This document shows, piece by piece, positions 18,239 through 28,337 of a DNA stretch of 61,195 nt. The DNA is from Candidatus Cacconaster merdequi (GTDB taxonomy: Bacteria > Bacteroidota > Bacteroidia > Bacteroidales > UBA932), in contig JAGHVK010000016.1 in NCBI GenBank assembly GCA_018064345.1, positions 1 to 61,195 on the forward strand, in the 5' to 3' direction. The translations under genes were made by a program, and so were the position numbers. Each line of letters begins with the position of its first letter. Position 1 is the first letter of the stretch. The notes beneath the pieces were generated by a model. That model was not told the DNA's origin, did no database searches, and worked only from the letters and a program-made list of their open reading frames with translations.

Positions 18239-20104
18239 TTATTTTCTTTTCTGGTTCTTCATCTGCTCCTGTTGGGCTTTATATGCGGCCTCAAGCCTCT
18301 GTTGGAACGCCGATTTCTTCGGAGCGTCCTTGGAACTGGTCTTCTGCCTGATTCTTTCGCGGATTTTATCTTCGTCCACGAACCATTTGCGGATAACCCA
18401 GTTCTGGCCGATTGTCAGGAGGTTGCTCAGCATATAGTAGTAACTCAAACCGGCAGAGAGGTTGTTGCAGACGAATACCATGAAGATAGGCATGAACCAT
18501 ACCTGCATGAATTTCATTCCCGGCATCTGTGCATTGTCAGGCTGGTTGCCGAGAGTCATCTTTGAATATCCCCACATCGTGATTCCCATCAGGAGAGCGA
18601 AGAGAGATATATGGTCTCCGTACAAAGGAATCCTGAATCCGAAATCGAGGATGGAATCGTAGGCACTGAGGTCGTGGCACCAGAGGAATCCTTCCTGACG
18701 AAGCTCTATGGATGCAGGGAAGAATCGGAACATCGCCCAGAGAACAGGGAACTGGAGAAGCATAGGAAGACATCCTCCAAGCATGCTTACATCGGCTTTC
18801 TTGTACAGGTCCATAGTGGCCTGCTGCTTCTTCATCGCATCTTCCTGTTTCGGATATTTCTCGTTGATCTTCTGAATCTCAGGCTGAAGCACTTTCATCT
18901 TTGCGGAAGATGTGTATGACTTCCAGGTAAGAGGGGAAATCACTATCTTCAGCATAAGTGTCAGCAGAAGGATGATTATTCCGTAGTTTGCGATTGACTT
19001 GTTGAGCCAGTTGAACACCGGAATTATCACATAGCGGCTTATTGTACCTATCACCTTGCCACCCAGAGGAATAATCTTTTCGAAACCTTCGTCATACGAC
19101 TTGAGGGTGAAATAGTGGTTAGGACCTGCGTAGAAGTGGAACGGGAGGGTGAAGTCCGCGCTGCGGTTGTCGATTTCGATTGTCATTTCAGCACCTGACT
19201 GCATCAGGTCACCATCAGCATTCCCTTCCGGATAGAACTTGTTTACAAGGGTTCCTGCGCTGAAATTGTTGTCAGCCAACATAATGGCGGAGAAGAACTG
19301 CTGCTGGAAACCGAACCATCTCAAATTTGCGCTTAAGGTTTCCTTGGCCGATTCCTTTCTCTGGCCTATGGTTTTTACGTTGTTGTTCGAAGCATAGCGG
19401 TAAGCCACTGCCGAATAGTTGCGTTCGTTCTGATAGCCCTTTTCCAGACGGGGCATATCCACGACCCACTTCATGGTCATATTGTTGGTACGCTGGTCAA
19501 GGATGTCGTCCATCCCGACGAAGTGAAGTGAGTAGTCAATCATATTGCTGCCGTCGGCAAGAGAATATACAGCATCGACGTATGACTCCCCGTCGAAGTC
19601 GAGACGCAGGGTGAGTGCCTCCTGGGAAGAAGATATCATCCTGAATTTCAACTCGCTTGTATTGAGCCATTGCTCTGCGTTCAACTCAAAGTCGAGCATG
19701 CTCCTGTCCGGACGGATGAGGTAGAGGGCTGAACTGTCGTAGGTATAATAATCCTTTATGAGGATTTCCTTGAACTGTGCTCCCTTGTTGGTGATGACTG
19801 CACGGATCCTGTCGTTTTCAAGAGTATAGGTCTCTTCTGCGAGATTGTATGCATTGTTCAGCCATTCACTTTGGTAGAGAGGAACTTCCTCGACAGCAGA
19901 GTCGCTCTCCGGAAGTATTGCGGCATCGTTTGGAAGAGACTCCGCCGGCGCATTCTTCAATGCTTCAACGGCTGCGATCGAGTCGCGGACGAACTGCTCC
20001 TTCTGCTGTTTTTCCAATTGTCTGGTGTTGTACCAGCTGAATCCAAGCAGGATGATTCCTATCAGCGCAAATCCGACTACACTGTTGCTTTTTTCCCCAC
20101 TCAT
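18239..20104 (-). CDS. yidC: Membrane protein insertase YidC
   Basis: NYGIIILLLTLMLKIVISPLTWKSYTSSAKMKVLQPEI; N-terminal TM and periplasmic domain. Confidence 0.96.
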   Translation of the reverse strand: MSGEKSNSVVGFALIGIILLGFSWYNTRQLEKQQKEQFVRDSIAAVEALKNAPAESLPNDAAILPESDSAVEEVPLYQSEWLNNAYNLAEETYTLENDRIRAVITNKGAQFKEILIKDYYTYDSSALYLIRPDRSMLDFELNAEQWLNTSELKFRMISSSQEALTLRLDFDGESYVDAVYSLADGSNMIDYSLHFVGMDDILDQRTNNMTMKWVVDMPRLEKGYQNERNYSAVAYRYASNNNVKTIGQRKESAKETLSANLRWFGFQQQFFSAIMLADNNFSAGTLVNKFYPEGNADGDLMQSGAEMTIEIDNRSADFTLPFHFYAGPNHYFTLKSYDEGFEKIIPLGGKVIGTISRYVIIPVFNWLNKSIANYGIIILLLTLMLKIVISPLTWKSYTSSAKMKVLQPEIQKINEKYPKQEDAMKKQQATMDLYKKADVSMLGGCLPMLLQFPVLWAMFRFFPASIELRQEGFLWCHDLSAYDSILDFGFRIPLYGDHISLFALLMGITMWGYSKMTLGNQPDNAQMPGMKFMQVWFMPIFMVFVCNNLSAGLSYYYMLSNLLTIGQNWVIRKWFVDEDKIRERIRQKTSSKDAPKKSAFQQRLEAAYKAQQEQMKNQKRK

Positions 20105-20107
20105 CTT

Positions 20108-21898
20108 CTACTCCTGCTCGTTTTGCCTGTCCATTTCCTTTATTTTGGCCTCAAGGTCTGCAAGTTCTTCCTTGGCCTCGTCAATCTTCTTGTAAAGATC
20201 CTTCAGAAGCAGTTCAGCGTTCTTTGACTTGGCAAAGAATCCGAGATTGTTCTCCCAGGTGGCTATTTCCTGCTCTTTCTTGACGAACTTCTGGACAAGT
20301 TTGTCGCGTTCAGTCTCAACTTTGTGGCGGACGTTCCTGGCTCCTTTATTCACATATTCGCGCAGGTCGCTGAACTTTTCATTGAGGGCCTCACGGAATG
20401 AATCCTGTACCTTTGCCTTCTCCTTGAAAGGAACGAAACCAATCTCATTCCAACGCTGAAGGAAAGCCTTGTATGCCTCCTGAGCATCTTCCTTTGACTC
20501 GGCTGCAAATTCCTTTATCTCATCGATTATGGACAGTTTACGCTCAAGGTTTGCGGCATATTCCGAACCTTTGCTTCCGCCGTTCTTGTCGCGGTTGTTG
20601 AAGAATTCATCGCAGGCAGCGCGGAAACGTTTCCATATCTGCTCTGATTTCTTGCGGGATACCGGGCCAATCTCCTTCCACTCTTTCTGAAGTTCCACGA
20701 GCGCCTCGGAAGTGGCCTTCCAGTCGGTGCTGTCCTTGAGAGCCTCGGCTTTCTCGCAGATGGCTATCTTCTTGGCCATATTGTCCTGCATCTGACCTTT
20801 GAACTCAGAGTAGAAATCACGCTTCTTGGCAAAGAATTCGTCGCAGGCAGCGCGGAAACGGTCGTATATTTTCTGATTGTCCTTCTTGGCAGTCATACCG
20901 ATGGTACGCCACTCCTTCTGGATGTTCTCTATCTCCTTGCTGAGGGTGTTCCACATATTGGAATCCTTCACCTCTTTCGCTGCGATTTCCTCAACCTTTT
21001 CACAGAGAGCGGTCTTGGCTTCGAGGTTTTCCTTGAGGTTGCCTTTCTGCTCCTCGAAGAATGCCTGGTGCTTCTTGTTTATAACTGCTGTTGCAGCCTT
21101 GAAGCGGTCCCAGATTGATTCGCGGAACTCCTTGCTTACCGGGCCGAGTTCCTTCCACTGCTCGTGGAGCTTCTGGAGTGTGCGGAAAGCTTCAACTACG
21201 TTCTCTTCCTTGTCAAGTTCCTCAGCCTTGCGGCAAAGTTCCTCCTTCACTTCAAGATTCTTCTTGAAATCGAGGTCACGGAATTCCTTGTTTATCTTGA
21301 CATAGTCATAGAACATCTCAACATAGTGCTGGTAGGTGTCGTACAACTCCTTTGACTTGGCCTGAGGCACCGGACCTGCTGCTTTCCAGCGGCTTTGGAT
21401 ATCCCTGAACTGAGGGAAGGCCTGTCCGAGGTCATCTTTCTTGTCCACAAGGGCCTTGAGGTCTTCAAGGATTGCACTTTTGACGGTGAAGTTCTCTTCC
21501 TTCATCTTTTCGATTTCCTGGGTGTAGAGAGCCTTCTTCTCCTTATATTTGGCGAAAAGATCCTTGAACGCCTGTTCAACTTCCTCAAAAGGATTTGTCT
21601 TGCCGCCTTCTTCTCCCGACTCTGCGTCGGAAGCCACTTCAGTGGATGCGGAAGCATCGCCTCCGGCTGCCACTTTCTCCTTTCTCAAGGTCTTGTAAAA
21701 AGCGGCCTTGATCATTTCCGCATGCTTGTACAACTCCTGCATGGTGTCGTTCTCAAGTGCGCTGGCAAGTGAATCAACGAGTTCTTTAAGTCCTTTTTCG
21801 GAATAGTTGACTTGTTCTACAGATTGCTCCTCATTTGTCTGCTGAGTCTCAACTGCAACTTCAGTTTCGGGAACAATTGGGTTTGGATTTTCGCTCAT
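20108..21898 (-). CDS. DUF349 repeat-containing protein
   Basis: Repeated 'W..IG...KK..Q.I..RFRAACDEFF..' units; start at MSENPNPIVPE. Confidence 0.9.
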   Translation of the reverse strand: MSENPNPIVPETEVAVETQQTNEEQSVEQVNYSEKGLKELVDSLASALENDTMQELYKHAEMIKAAFYKTLRKEKVAAGGDASASTEVASDAESGEEGGKTNPFEEVEQAFKDLFAKYKEKKALYTQEIEKMKEENFTVKSAILEDLKALVDKKDDLGQAFPQFRDIQSRWKAAGPVPQAKSKELYDTYQHYVEMFYDYVKINKEFRDLDFKKNLEVKEELCRKAEELDKEENVVEAFRTLQKLHEQWKELGPVSKEFRESIWDRFKAATAVINKKHQAFFEEQKGNLKENLEAKTALCEKVEEIAAKEVKDSNMWNTLSKEIENIQKEWRTIGMTAKKDNQKIYDRFRAACDEFFAKKRDFYSEFKGQMQDNMAKKIAICEKAEALKDSTDWKATSEALVELQKEWKEIGPVSRKKSEQIWKRFRAACDEFFNNRDKNGGSKGSEYAANLERKLSIIDEIKEFAAESKEDAQEAYKAFLQRWNEIGFVPFKEKAKVQDSFREALNEKFSDLREYVNKGARNVRHKVETERDKLVQKFVKKEQEIATWENNLGFFAKSKNAELLLKDLYKKIDEAKEELADLEAKIKEMDRQNEQE

Positions 21899-21925
21899 AA
21901 TATTGACTATAAAAGTAATAACTCG

Positions 21926-21962
21926 CAAATATAAGATTTTTCAATTAATAATGCTAATTTTG
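21926..21962. promoter_or_regulatory. Divergent -7 boxes: TATATTTG (minus, DUF349 gene) and TAATTTTG (plus, trmD)
   Basis: CAAATATA at 21926..21933 and TAATTTTG at 21955..21962. Confidence 0.55.
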
Positions 21963-21983
21963 CGCTCTGTTTGACGATATGAT

Positions 21984-22661
21984 ATGAGGATAGATATACT
22001 AACAGTCGTACCTGAACTCCTGGAAAGCCCGCTCGGACATTCAATCGTGAAGAGAGCCAGGGACAAGGGCCTTGTGGAAATACAAGTCCACAATATCCGG
22101 GAGTGGGGCCTGGGCCGGTACAGGCAGGTTGATGACTACAGTTTCGGCGGAGATGCCGGTATGGTGATGATGGTGGAACCGGTGTTCAACCTTATTTCCA
22201 AATTGAAGTCGGAAAGAGAGTACGACGAAGTCATATACACATCCCCGGACGGAGAGATACTCAGCCAGGGGATTGCAAACGAACTTTCAATAAAGAACAA
22301 TCTCATTATTCTCTGCGGACATTATAAAGGTATCGACCATCGTATTCGTGAGCATTTGATAACCAGAGAGATATCGGTGGGGGACTACGTCCTGAGCGGT
22401 GGGGAGATCCCTGCTGCAATCATCACCGACGCAGTAGTGCGGCTCATCCCCGGTGCTCTCGGTGATGAAACATCCGCTCTGTCCGATTCTTTCCAGGACG
22501 GGCTTCTCGCTCCTCCGGTATATACGAGACCTGCCGAGTTCAATGGCTGGAAGGTACCTGACGTGCTGTTGAGCGGGGACCCGAAGAAAATCTCCCAATG
22601 GCAGGACGAGCAGGCCCTTGAACGTACCCGGAGGCTCCGTCCGAACCTGCTCGATATCTGA
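21984..22661 (+). CDS. trmD: tRNA (guanine37-N1)-methyltransferase
   Basis: [46 protein letters not shown]. Confidence 0.97.
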   Translation: MRIDILTVVPELLESPLGHSIVKRARDKGLVEIQVHNIREWGLGRYRQVDDYSFGGDAGMVMMVEPVFNLISKLKSEREYDEVIYTSPDGEILSQGIANELSIKNNLIILCGHYKGIDHRIREHLITREISVGDYVLSGGEIPAAIITDAVVRLIPGALGDETSALSDSFQDGLLAPPVYTRPAEFNGWKVPDVLLSGDPKKISQWQDEQALERTRRLRPNLLDI

Positions 22662-22672
22662 TTTGTTTTCTG

Positions 22673-24733
22673 CTATTTGAGAACGAGGACCCCGTTCTCG
22701 AAGGTTGCCGTAATATCTGTTCCCCGCTTGAGCGAGCCGTCAAGCAGCTTGCGTGCAAGTTCATCGATCAGCTCCCTCTGAAGCACCCTCTTCACCGGAC
22801 GGGCTCCGTATGCCGGATCGTAACCTTTATCGCTCAGGTATTCCAGGAAATCTTCCGTGAATTTGACGGAAATGTCCATTGAAGCGAGCTTTTCCTTGAG
22901 CTGCGAAATCTGCAGTTCGAGAATCTTCCTTATGTCTGCCGGAGAGAGCGCGTGGAAGGTGATTATTTCGTCAATGCGGTTGATGAACTCAGGACGGAAA
23001 CTCTCCTTGACAAGTTCCGGCTTGAGGTTGGAAGTCATAATCAGAATCGTGTTCTTGAAATCCACCGTACGTCCTTTGTTGTCGGTAAGTCTGCCGTCAT
23101 CAAGTACTTGCAGCAGAACGTTGAATACATCCGGATGAGCTTTCTCTATCTCGTCGAGGAGAATCACAGAATACGGCTTGCGACGGACTGCCTCTGTCAA
23201 TTGACCTCCTTCATCGTATCCCACGTATCCCGGAGGCGCTCCGACCAGACGGCTGACAGTATGGCGTTCCTGATACTCGCTCATATCTATCCTGGTCATC
23301 ATATTCTCGTCGTTGAAGAGGTACTCGGCAAGAGCCTTGGCAAGTTCTGTCTTGCCGACTCCGGTGGTACCGAGGAACATAAAGCTTCCGATAGGGCGCT
23401 TTTCGTTCTGGAGGCCTGCGCGCGAGCGCCTCACAGCATTCGAAACAGCCTCGATGGCCTCTTCCTGACCTACGACCCTCCTGTGCAGGACTTCTTCTAT
23501 GTGAAGCAGTTTTTCACGTTCGCTCTCAAGCATTTTGTTTACAGGAATCCCTGTCCACTTGGCCACCACTTCGGCTATATCTTCATCAGTGACAGATTCG
23601 TTCATGATAGGGGACGGGTTCTCCTCTTTCTGCTTTTCAAGTTTCTCTATTTCAGCGGCAGCCTGTGCCATCTTACCGTAACGCAGCTCGGCCACTCTTC
23701 CATAGTCGCCGCGTCTTTCAGCATCGTCCGCTTCGCGTCTGTACTGTTCTATCGCAGCACGGTTTTCCGAAATGGCCTTGAGAAGCATCTTTTCGCTGTC
23801 CCATTGGGCGTTGAGTTTCGACTGCTCTGTTCTGGCAGAGGCAAGTTCCTCTTCAATCACCTTGAGCTTAGGGGATTCTCCCTCACGTTTTATAGCCTCT
23901 TTCTCAATCTCCAGCTGCTTTATCCTGCAGTTGAGCTCATCGATGCATTCCGGAACGGAATTGAGCTCCAGGCGGAGTTTTGAAGCGGCCTCGTCCACGA
24001 GGTCAATCGCCTTGTCAGGCAGGAAACGGTTTGTTATGTACCTGTGAGACAGCTCTACTGCGGCGATTATAGCATCGTCTTCGATGCGTACCTTGTGGTG
24101 GTTCTCGTATTTCTCCTTGAGCCCGCGAAGGATGGATATGCTTTCCGCCACTGTAGGCTCATCCACCATCACCATCTGGAAACGGCGTTCAAGAGCCTTG
24201 TCCTCTTCGAAATACTTCTGGTATTCGTCAAGAGTGGTCGATCCAATCGCCCTGAGTTCGCCACGTGCAAGGGCCGGCTTAAGTATGTTCGCAGCATCCA
24301 TTGCGCCGCCGGTCCTTCCTGCTCCCACAAGGGTGTGTATCTCATCTATGAAGAGGATGATTTCTCCATCACTTTCCGTAACTGCTTGAACTACACCTTT
24401 CAGGCGTTCTTCGAACTCTCCCTGGTACTTTGCGCCCGCAATCAGCGCTCCCATATCAAGTGAGTATATTGATTTGCTCTTCAGATTCTCAGGTACGTCA
24501 CCGTTCACTATACGTTGTGCGATGCCTTCAGAGATAGCCGTCTTTCCCACGCCAGGCTCACCCACAAGTATAGGGTTGTTCTTGGTGCGGCGGCTGAGTA
24601 TCTGCAGTACGCGGCGGACTTCGTCGTCGCGTCCTATTACCGGGTCCAACTTTCCTCCGCGAGCCTTCTCATTGAGGTTCACTGCATACTTGTTGAGAAA
24701 TTCCATCTTTTCGTTGTTCATTCCATTGCTCAT
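22673..24733 (-). CDS. clpB: ClpB-type AAA+ disaggregase lacking the N-terminal domain
   Basis: NBD1 GEPGVGKT, M-domain, NBD2 GTTGVGKT. Start at [12 protein letters not shown] is preceded by AAAAAGGAGAAAAAGAT; the longer frame in the ORF track (to 24832) looks non-coding. Confidence 0.9.
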   Translation of the reverse strand: MSNGMNNEKMEFLNKYAVNLNEKARGGKLDPVIGRDDEVRRVLQILSRRTKNNPILVGEPGVGKTAISEGIAQRIVNGDVPENLKSKSIYSLDMGALIAGAKYQGEFEERLKGVVQAVTESDGEIILFIDEIHTLVGAGRTGGAMDAANILKPALARGELRAIGSTTLDEYQKYFEEDKALERRFQMVMVDEPTVAESISILRGLKEKYENHHKVRIEDDAIIAAVELSHRYITNRFLPDKAIDLVDEAASKLRLELNSVPECIDELNCRIKQLEIEKEAIKREGESPKLKVIEEELASARTEQSKLNAQWDSEKMLLKAISENRAAIEQYRREADDAERRGDYGRVAELRYGKMAQAAAEIEKLEKQKEENPSPIMNESVTDEDIAEVVAKWTGIPVNKMLESEREKLLHIEEVLHRRVVGQEEAIEAVSNAVRRSRAGLQNEKRPIGSFMFLGTTGVGKTELAKALAEYLFNDENMMTRIDMSEYQERHTVSRLVGAPPGYVGYDEGGQLTEAVRRKPYSVILLDEIEKAHPDVFNVLLQVLDDGRLTDNKGRTVDFKNTILIMTSNLKPELVKESFRPEFINRIDEIITFHALSPADIRKILELQISQLKEKLASMDISVKFTEDFLEYLSDKGYDPAYGARPVKRVLQRELIDELARKLLDGSLKRGTDITATFENGVLVLK

Positions 24734-24871
24734 ATCTTTTTCTCCTTTTTGCTGGCCAAACGGAATTGCCCGGACTCCGGATGCTCCGTGCGGTTCCCGC
24801 CAACGCCACTCATCCTGCAAGATATGAGCCACCTGCCATTTTTATGACATTTTGTCAGCCTAGCTCCATAA

Positions 24872-24899
24872 CAAAAAGAGCGAGAATCACTTCCCGCTC
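24872..24899 (-). terminator. Rho-independent terminator downstream of the DUF4143 ATPase gene
   Basis: Minus strand GAGCGGGA-AGTGAT-TCTCGCTC followed by TTTTTG. Confidence 0.75.
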
Positions 24900-24956
24900 C
24901 TGATGTTTTCACAACTGGCAACCGAACACGGTTCCCTTTTCGTCGGTCAATTCACA

Positions 24957-26162
24957 CTATCCAAGTGGATGTTTGAACAAGTCCCTGAAATTCAGCCTGA
25001 AGAAATCTTCAAGTGGCAAGCCCTCAGGACCGGCAATGAATGATTGGATTATGCTGCCCTTGAACTTCTCCTTGAACTCTAGATAACCACTGTCGTTCTT
25101 GGCAGAGCCGCTTTTTGCTTCTATGGCAATCAGCCGCTCACCTTTTTTGAGAACATAATCACATTCCTTCTTCTTGTCGTTTCTCCAGTACAGAACATCA
25201 AACTTGTCTGTTGTGGACCTCCCGAGGAGGAATGCACCAACAGCCGATTCAACCTGCCGGCCCCACTCGTTCTTGCTCATGAGAGCCTCTTTGAATGTGT
25301 GTTCGCAGTAGCGGTTTCGAAAAGCATTGTTATATGTCTGCAACTTGGGTACGGAATTTCTTGTCCCGACAGCCGAAGGCTCATACTTGAACATGGGCTT
25401 GACAAGCATCGTTTCATCAAGGATCTTGAGATAAGAACCGATTGTGGGAACGGTTCCGCTATTGATGACACCCTGCATCTTTGTTATGGATAATTCGTGG
25501 GATGAATAGATGGAGGCCACTTCAAATACCTGACGTAGAAGAGCCGGATTGCGAATCTCCTCCACTTCAAGGATGTCCCTTGTAAGGATAGGATAAATTA
25601 TTGAATCATCCATCATGTCGCGCCACCGGTCCTCATCCTTTACATACGGAGCCAGACCAGGGAATCCTCCGAAATACACAAACTCTTCCATAGTGAAGCC
25701 GAATGCCTGCTGCATCTCCGGCCATTCCCAATACCCCATCTTTATGGTCTCAAAGCGGCCGGCAAGAGTCTCTTCCAGCCCCTTCTGAATCAGCAGCCTT
25801 GAAGACCCTAACAGGATAACCTTGAGGTTCCTTTTGTCGCGCGTATCCTGGTCCCATTCTTTCTTGACCACATCGCTCCATCCGGTAATCTTCTGGATTT
25901 CATCGATGATCAGTATCCTTTCCGGCTCTTTGTTCAGCATCATCAAAGTGCGGGCCTCATGCCATCTCTCAGATATCCACTCAGCATTGCTCTTTCCGAC
26001 GCCATCGGCGCTGAAAAGGCTGCAAGGTGCGCCGGCCTGCTCAATGAATTGCCCTACCATAGTGGATTTACCCACCTGGCGGGGGCCCATTATCACCTGT
26101 ATAGTCCTTCTTGGTTCGGCCATTCTGGACTTCAATACCTGAAGATGCTGTCTCTCGTACAT
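24957..26162 (-). CDS. AAA ATPase with DUF4143-type C-terminus
   Basis: Walker A MGPRQVGKSTM, Walker B ILIIDEIQ, C-terminal nuclease-like 'KECDYVLKKGERLIAIEAKSG'; start at MYERQHLQ. Confidence 0.88.
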   Translation of the reverse strand: MYERQHLQVLKSRMAEPRRTIQVIMGPRQVGKSTMVGQFIEQAGAPCSLFSADGVGKSNAEWISERWHEARTLMMLNKEPERILIIDEIQKITGWSDVVKKEWDQDTRDKRNLKVILLGSSRLLIQKGLEETLAGRFETIKMGYWEWPEMQQAFGFTMEEFVYFGGFPGLAPYVKDEDRWRDMMDDSIIYPILTRDILEVEEIRNPALLRQVFEVASIYSSHELSITKMQGVINSGTVPTIGSYLKILDETMLVKPMFKYEPSAVGTRNSVPKLQTYNNAFRNRYCEHTFKEALMSKNEWGRQVESAVGAFLLGRSTTDKFDVLYWRNDKKKECDYVLKKGERLIAIEAKSGSAKNDSGYLEFKEKFKGSIIQSFIAGPEGLPLEDFFRLNFRDLFKHPLG

Positions 26163-26186
26163 AATTGTAACATCAATTTTGCTCAG

Positions 26187-26218
26187 CAAATATAGTTATG
26201 TTTTACAAAATTGTAAAA
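26187..26218 (-). promoter_or_regulatory. Promoter of the DUF4143 ATPase with overlapping palindrome
   Basis: Minus TATATTTG (26194..26187); TTTTACAA-AA-TTGTAAAA at 26201..26218 covers the -33/spacer. Confidence 0.55.
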
Positions 26219-26522
26219 TGTATTTTATAAAATCCATACGGCGATTCTTCAAAGATATAAAATTTGAAAGCCATTCACACCGCCATACCAGCTGCCAACC
26301 ATTGTCAGAATAAATCAGGTTTTTGCTGAATACCAGCTGGCTATCAAAAGAATACGGCTACTATAAGCCATACCAAAGCAACAGTTCGATATTCGTTATT
26401 TATTTGGAATTCTTCCGTTTTTCCTCAGCGAAATAGGAAATCGCCATGCTTGCAATCATCATAAGGGCAGATACTATTGAAATAATCTTGCCCGCTCCCC
26501 AACCGAATGTTTCAATGCCGAA

Positions 26523-27173
26523 TCATTCCTTTGGGTATCCTACAGGGTTGTTCAATATCGGAAGCTGATTTTCGGAGAGTCCGAGGAGGGCGCGGATCCC
26601 TTCAATGTCCATCGTGGCGCGGGGAACGGTGACCATACCGGCGGCTTCGCAGAAGAGATTGACGTTTTCGGATACGTTACCTGCATCGACGCAGCCCATC
26701 ATCAGGGCGCGCTGGCCGGTTGAGCCGAACTTTTCGAAGTCAATCACCATCACGAGACTGAGAGGTGCGTCCAATACGAAATCCTGAGAGAATGCCTTTC
26801 CTCCGGCAACAAGCCTTCGGTTGTCGCCTGTTGCTACGAGTTTGAGAACGTTCTTTGCAGGAAGGTACTCGTATGCTCCATTCCTGTCAAATACATACAG
26901 CCTTATTTCCTGACGGTTCATCGCGGTAGGGGCGGTGATGTGGTCTTTGTCGCGGCTTTGTCCGCAGGCGGCCCAGCAGAGGTCGCTCAAGTCCTGGATG
27001 GAGAGTTCTTTATGTGAATACTCCCTGACTGAATGGCGTTTGGCAAGTGCTTCGCTCACTTGCAATGTGTTGCGAGAAGATTGTGGCTGCGGCAGCTTGA
27101 TGTCTTGTGCCTGTACCATAGTTGTGGCGATTAGGATTGTGATTAAAGATGAGACGGCAAATCGTGTATTCAT
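26523..27173 (-). CDS. Exported nitroreductase-family protein (SagB/ThcOx-like)
   Basis: Signal peptide ...TTMVQAQ; RHSVREYSHKELSIQDLSDLCWAACGQ, TAPTAMNRQEI. Confidence 0.85.
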   Translation of the reverse strand: MNTRFAVSSLITILIATTMVQAQDIKLPQPQSSRNTLQVSEALAKRHSVREYSHKELSIQDLSDLCWAACGQSRDKDHITAPTAMNRQEIRLYVFDRNGAYEYLPAKNVLKLVATGDNRRLVAGGKAFSQDFVLDAPLSLVMVIDFEKFGSTGQRALMMGCVDAGNVSENVNLFCEAAGMVTVPRATMDIEGIRALLGLSENQLPILNNPVGYPKE

Positions 27174-27198
27174 ATTCTGAAAAATAGGGGTTGTACTC

Positions 27199-27225
27199 TT
27201 AGAACTATTTCAAAACAGGTTCTGA
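27199..27225 (+). repeat. Dispersed intergenic repeat, copy D
   Basis: TTAGAACTATTTCAAAACAGGTTCTGA. Confidence 0.75.
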
Positions 27226-27296
27226 ATTATGAATGCAAGTTACGAAACTTTCAAATCATCGAAAAATCTGCTGAACAATAACCTGTAATAATTTTC

Positions 27297-27322
27297 GTGA
27301 ACCATTTCAAAACAGGTTCAAA
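27297..27322 (+). repeat. Dispersed intergenic repeat, copy E
   Basis: GTGAACCATTTCAAAACAGGTTCAAA. Confidence 0.75.
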
Positions 27323-27330
27323 AGCTGGTG

Positions 27331-27377
27331 ATTTCAGCTGAAATATTTTGCAGAAAAGATTAAGTTTCGTACATTTG
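27331..27377 (+). promoter_or_regulatory. rplU promoter with upstream palindrome
   Basis: ATTTCAGCTGAAAT palindrome 27331..27344; TTTG 27347..27350; 19-nt spacer; TACATTTG 27370..27377. Confidence 0.65.
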
Positions 27378-27488
27378 CAGTCCGAAATATTGGTAGAAAA
27401 CCGTTAAGCTATTGACTAAGAGGTGGTTGAGGCTTATCTTGATAAGGATGCCATCCGCTTGCGGTTATAAATTTTTAAAATTTATTTT

Positions 27489-27797
27489 ATGTACGCAATC
27501 GTAGATATTGCAGGACAGCAGTTCAAGGTTGAAGCTGGAAAGCAGATTTTCGTGAACCGTCAGGCAGCTGAGGTTGGCTCTGCTCTCGAATTCAACAAAG
27601 TACTCCTTATCGACAATGAGGGTAAGGTCAACGTTGGCGCTCCATTCGTGGAGGGCTCTTCAGTAAAAGCCACTGTGCTTGAGCATTGCAAGGCTGACAA
27701 AGTCATCATCTTCAAGAAGAAACGCCGCAAGGGCTATCAGAAGAAGAACGGTCACCGTCAGTATCTGACCAAAATCCAAATTGAAGAAATCGCTTAA
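27489..27797 (+). CDS. rplU: 50S ribosomal protein L21
   Basis: MYAIVDIAGQQFKVEAGKQIFV; KKKRRKGYQKKNGHRQ. Confidence 0.98.
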   Translation: MYAIVDIAGQQFKVEAGKQIFVNRQAAEVGSALEFNKVLLIDNEGKVNVGAPFVEGSSVKATVLEHCKADKVIIFKKKRRKGYQKKNGHRQYLTKIQIEEIA

Positions 27798-27814
27798 TTA
27801 AAAACGTTTAGATT

Positions 27815-28084
27815 ATGGCTCACAAGAAAGGTGTCGGTAGTTCAAAGAACGGCCGCGAATCACAAAGCAAGCGCCTCGGTCTCAAATTGTTCGGTGGTCA
27901 GACAGCTAAGGCTGGCAACATCATCGTACGCCAGAGAGGAACAGTTCATTATCCAGGTGAAAACGTGGGAATGGGTAAAGACCATACTCTTTTCGCTTTG
28001 ATAGACGGTGTAGTATCTTTCAAGAAGAAGGCTAACGACAAATCATACGTTTCAGTCCTTCCTTTCCCTAAAGCTGAAGCTTAA
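27815..28084 (+). CDS. rpmA: 50S ribosomal protein L27
   Basis: [29 protein letters not shown]. Confidence 0.98.
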   Translation: MAHKKGVGSSKNGRESQSKRLGLKLFGGQTAKAGNIIVRQRGTVHYPGENVGMGKDHTLFALIDGVVSFKKKANDKSYVSVLPFPKAEA

Positions 28085-28135
28085 CGGTCCTGAAAGACGC
28101 TGATTGACAAGTAGTCTTGTCGCGAAGTACATTCT

Positions 28136-28171
28136 GCCCCGGAGGTCTCTGACTTCCGGGGCTTATATTTT
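28136..28171 (+). terminator. Rho-independent terminator after rplU-rpmA
   Basis: GCCCCGGAgg-TCTCTGA-cTTCCGGGGC then TTATATTTT. Confidence 0.75.
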
Positions 28172-28306
28172 ACAGCTCACATTGACAAAAAGAGAGTAGG
28201 ATGATTTGCTTGATACAAGATGAGAGACCCTATATAAAGACTAAACCCGAATGTTTGATTGCTCAGGGACATCCGGGGATTACGTCGCAAATGTAATGAT
28301 TATTTT

Positions 28307-28314
28307 TATCTTTG
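28307..28314 (+). promoter_or_regulatory. -7 box for the Abi-like gene
   Basis: TATCTTTG 24 nt before ATG. Confidence 0.5.
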
Positions 28315-28337
28315 CAAAAGATTATTGGTTGAGGCGT

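Noticed and set aside
22952-23983. 343-aa plus-strand ORF antisense to clpB
   Set aside because: Composition and motifs do not resemble a protein family; it is the shadow of a highly conserved clpB frame.
24734-24832. Upstream extension of ClpB ([19 protein letters not shown]...)
   Set aside because: Not similar to Clp_N; a good RBS precedes the internal Met at 24733.
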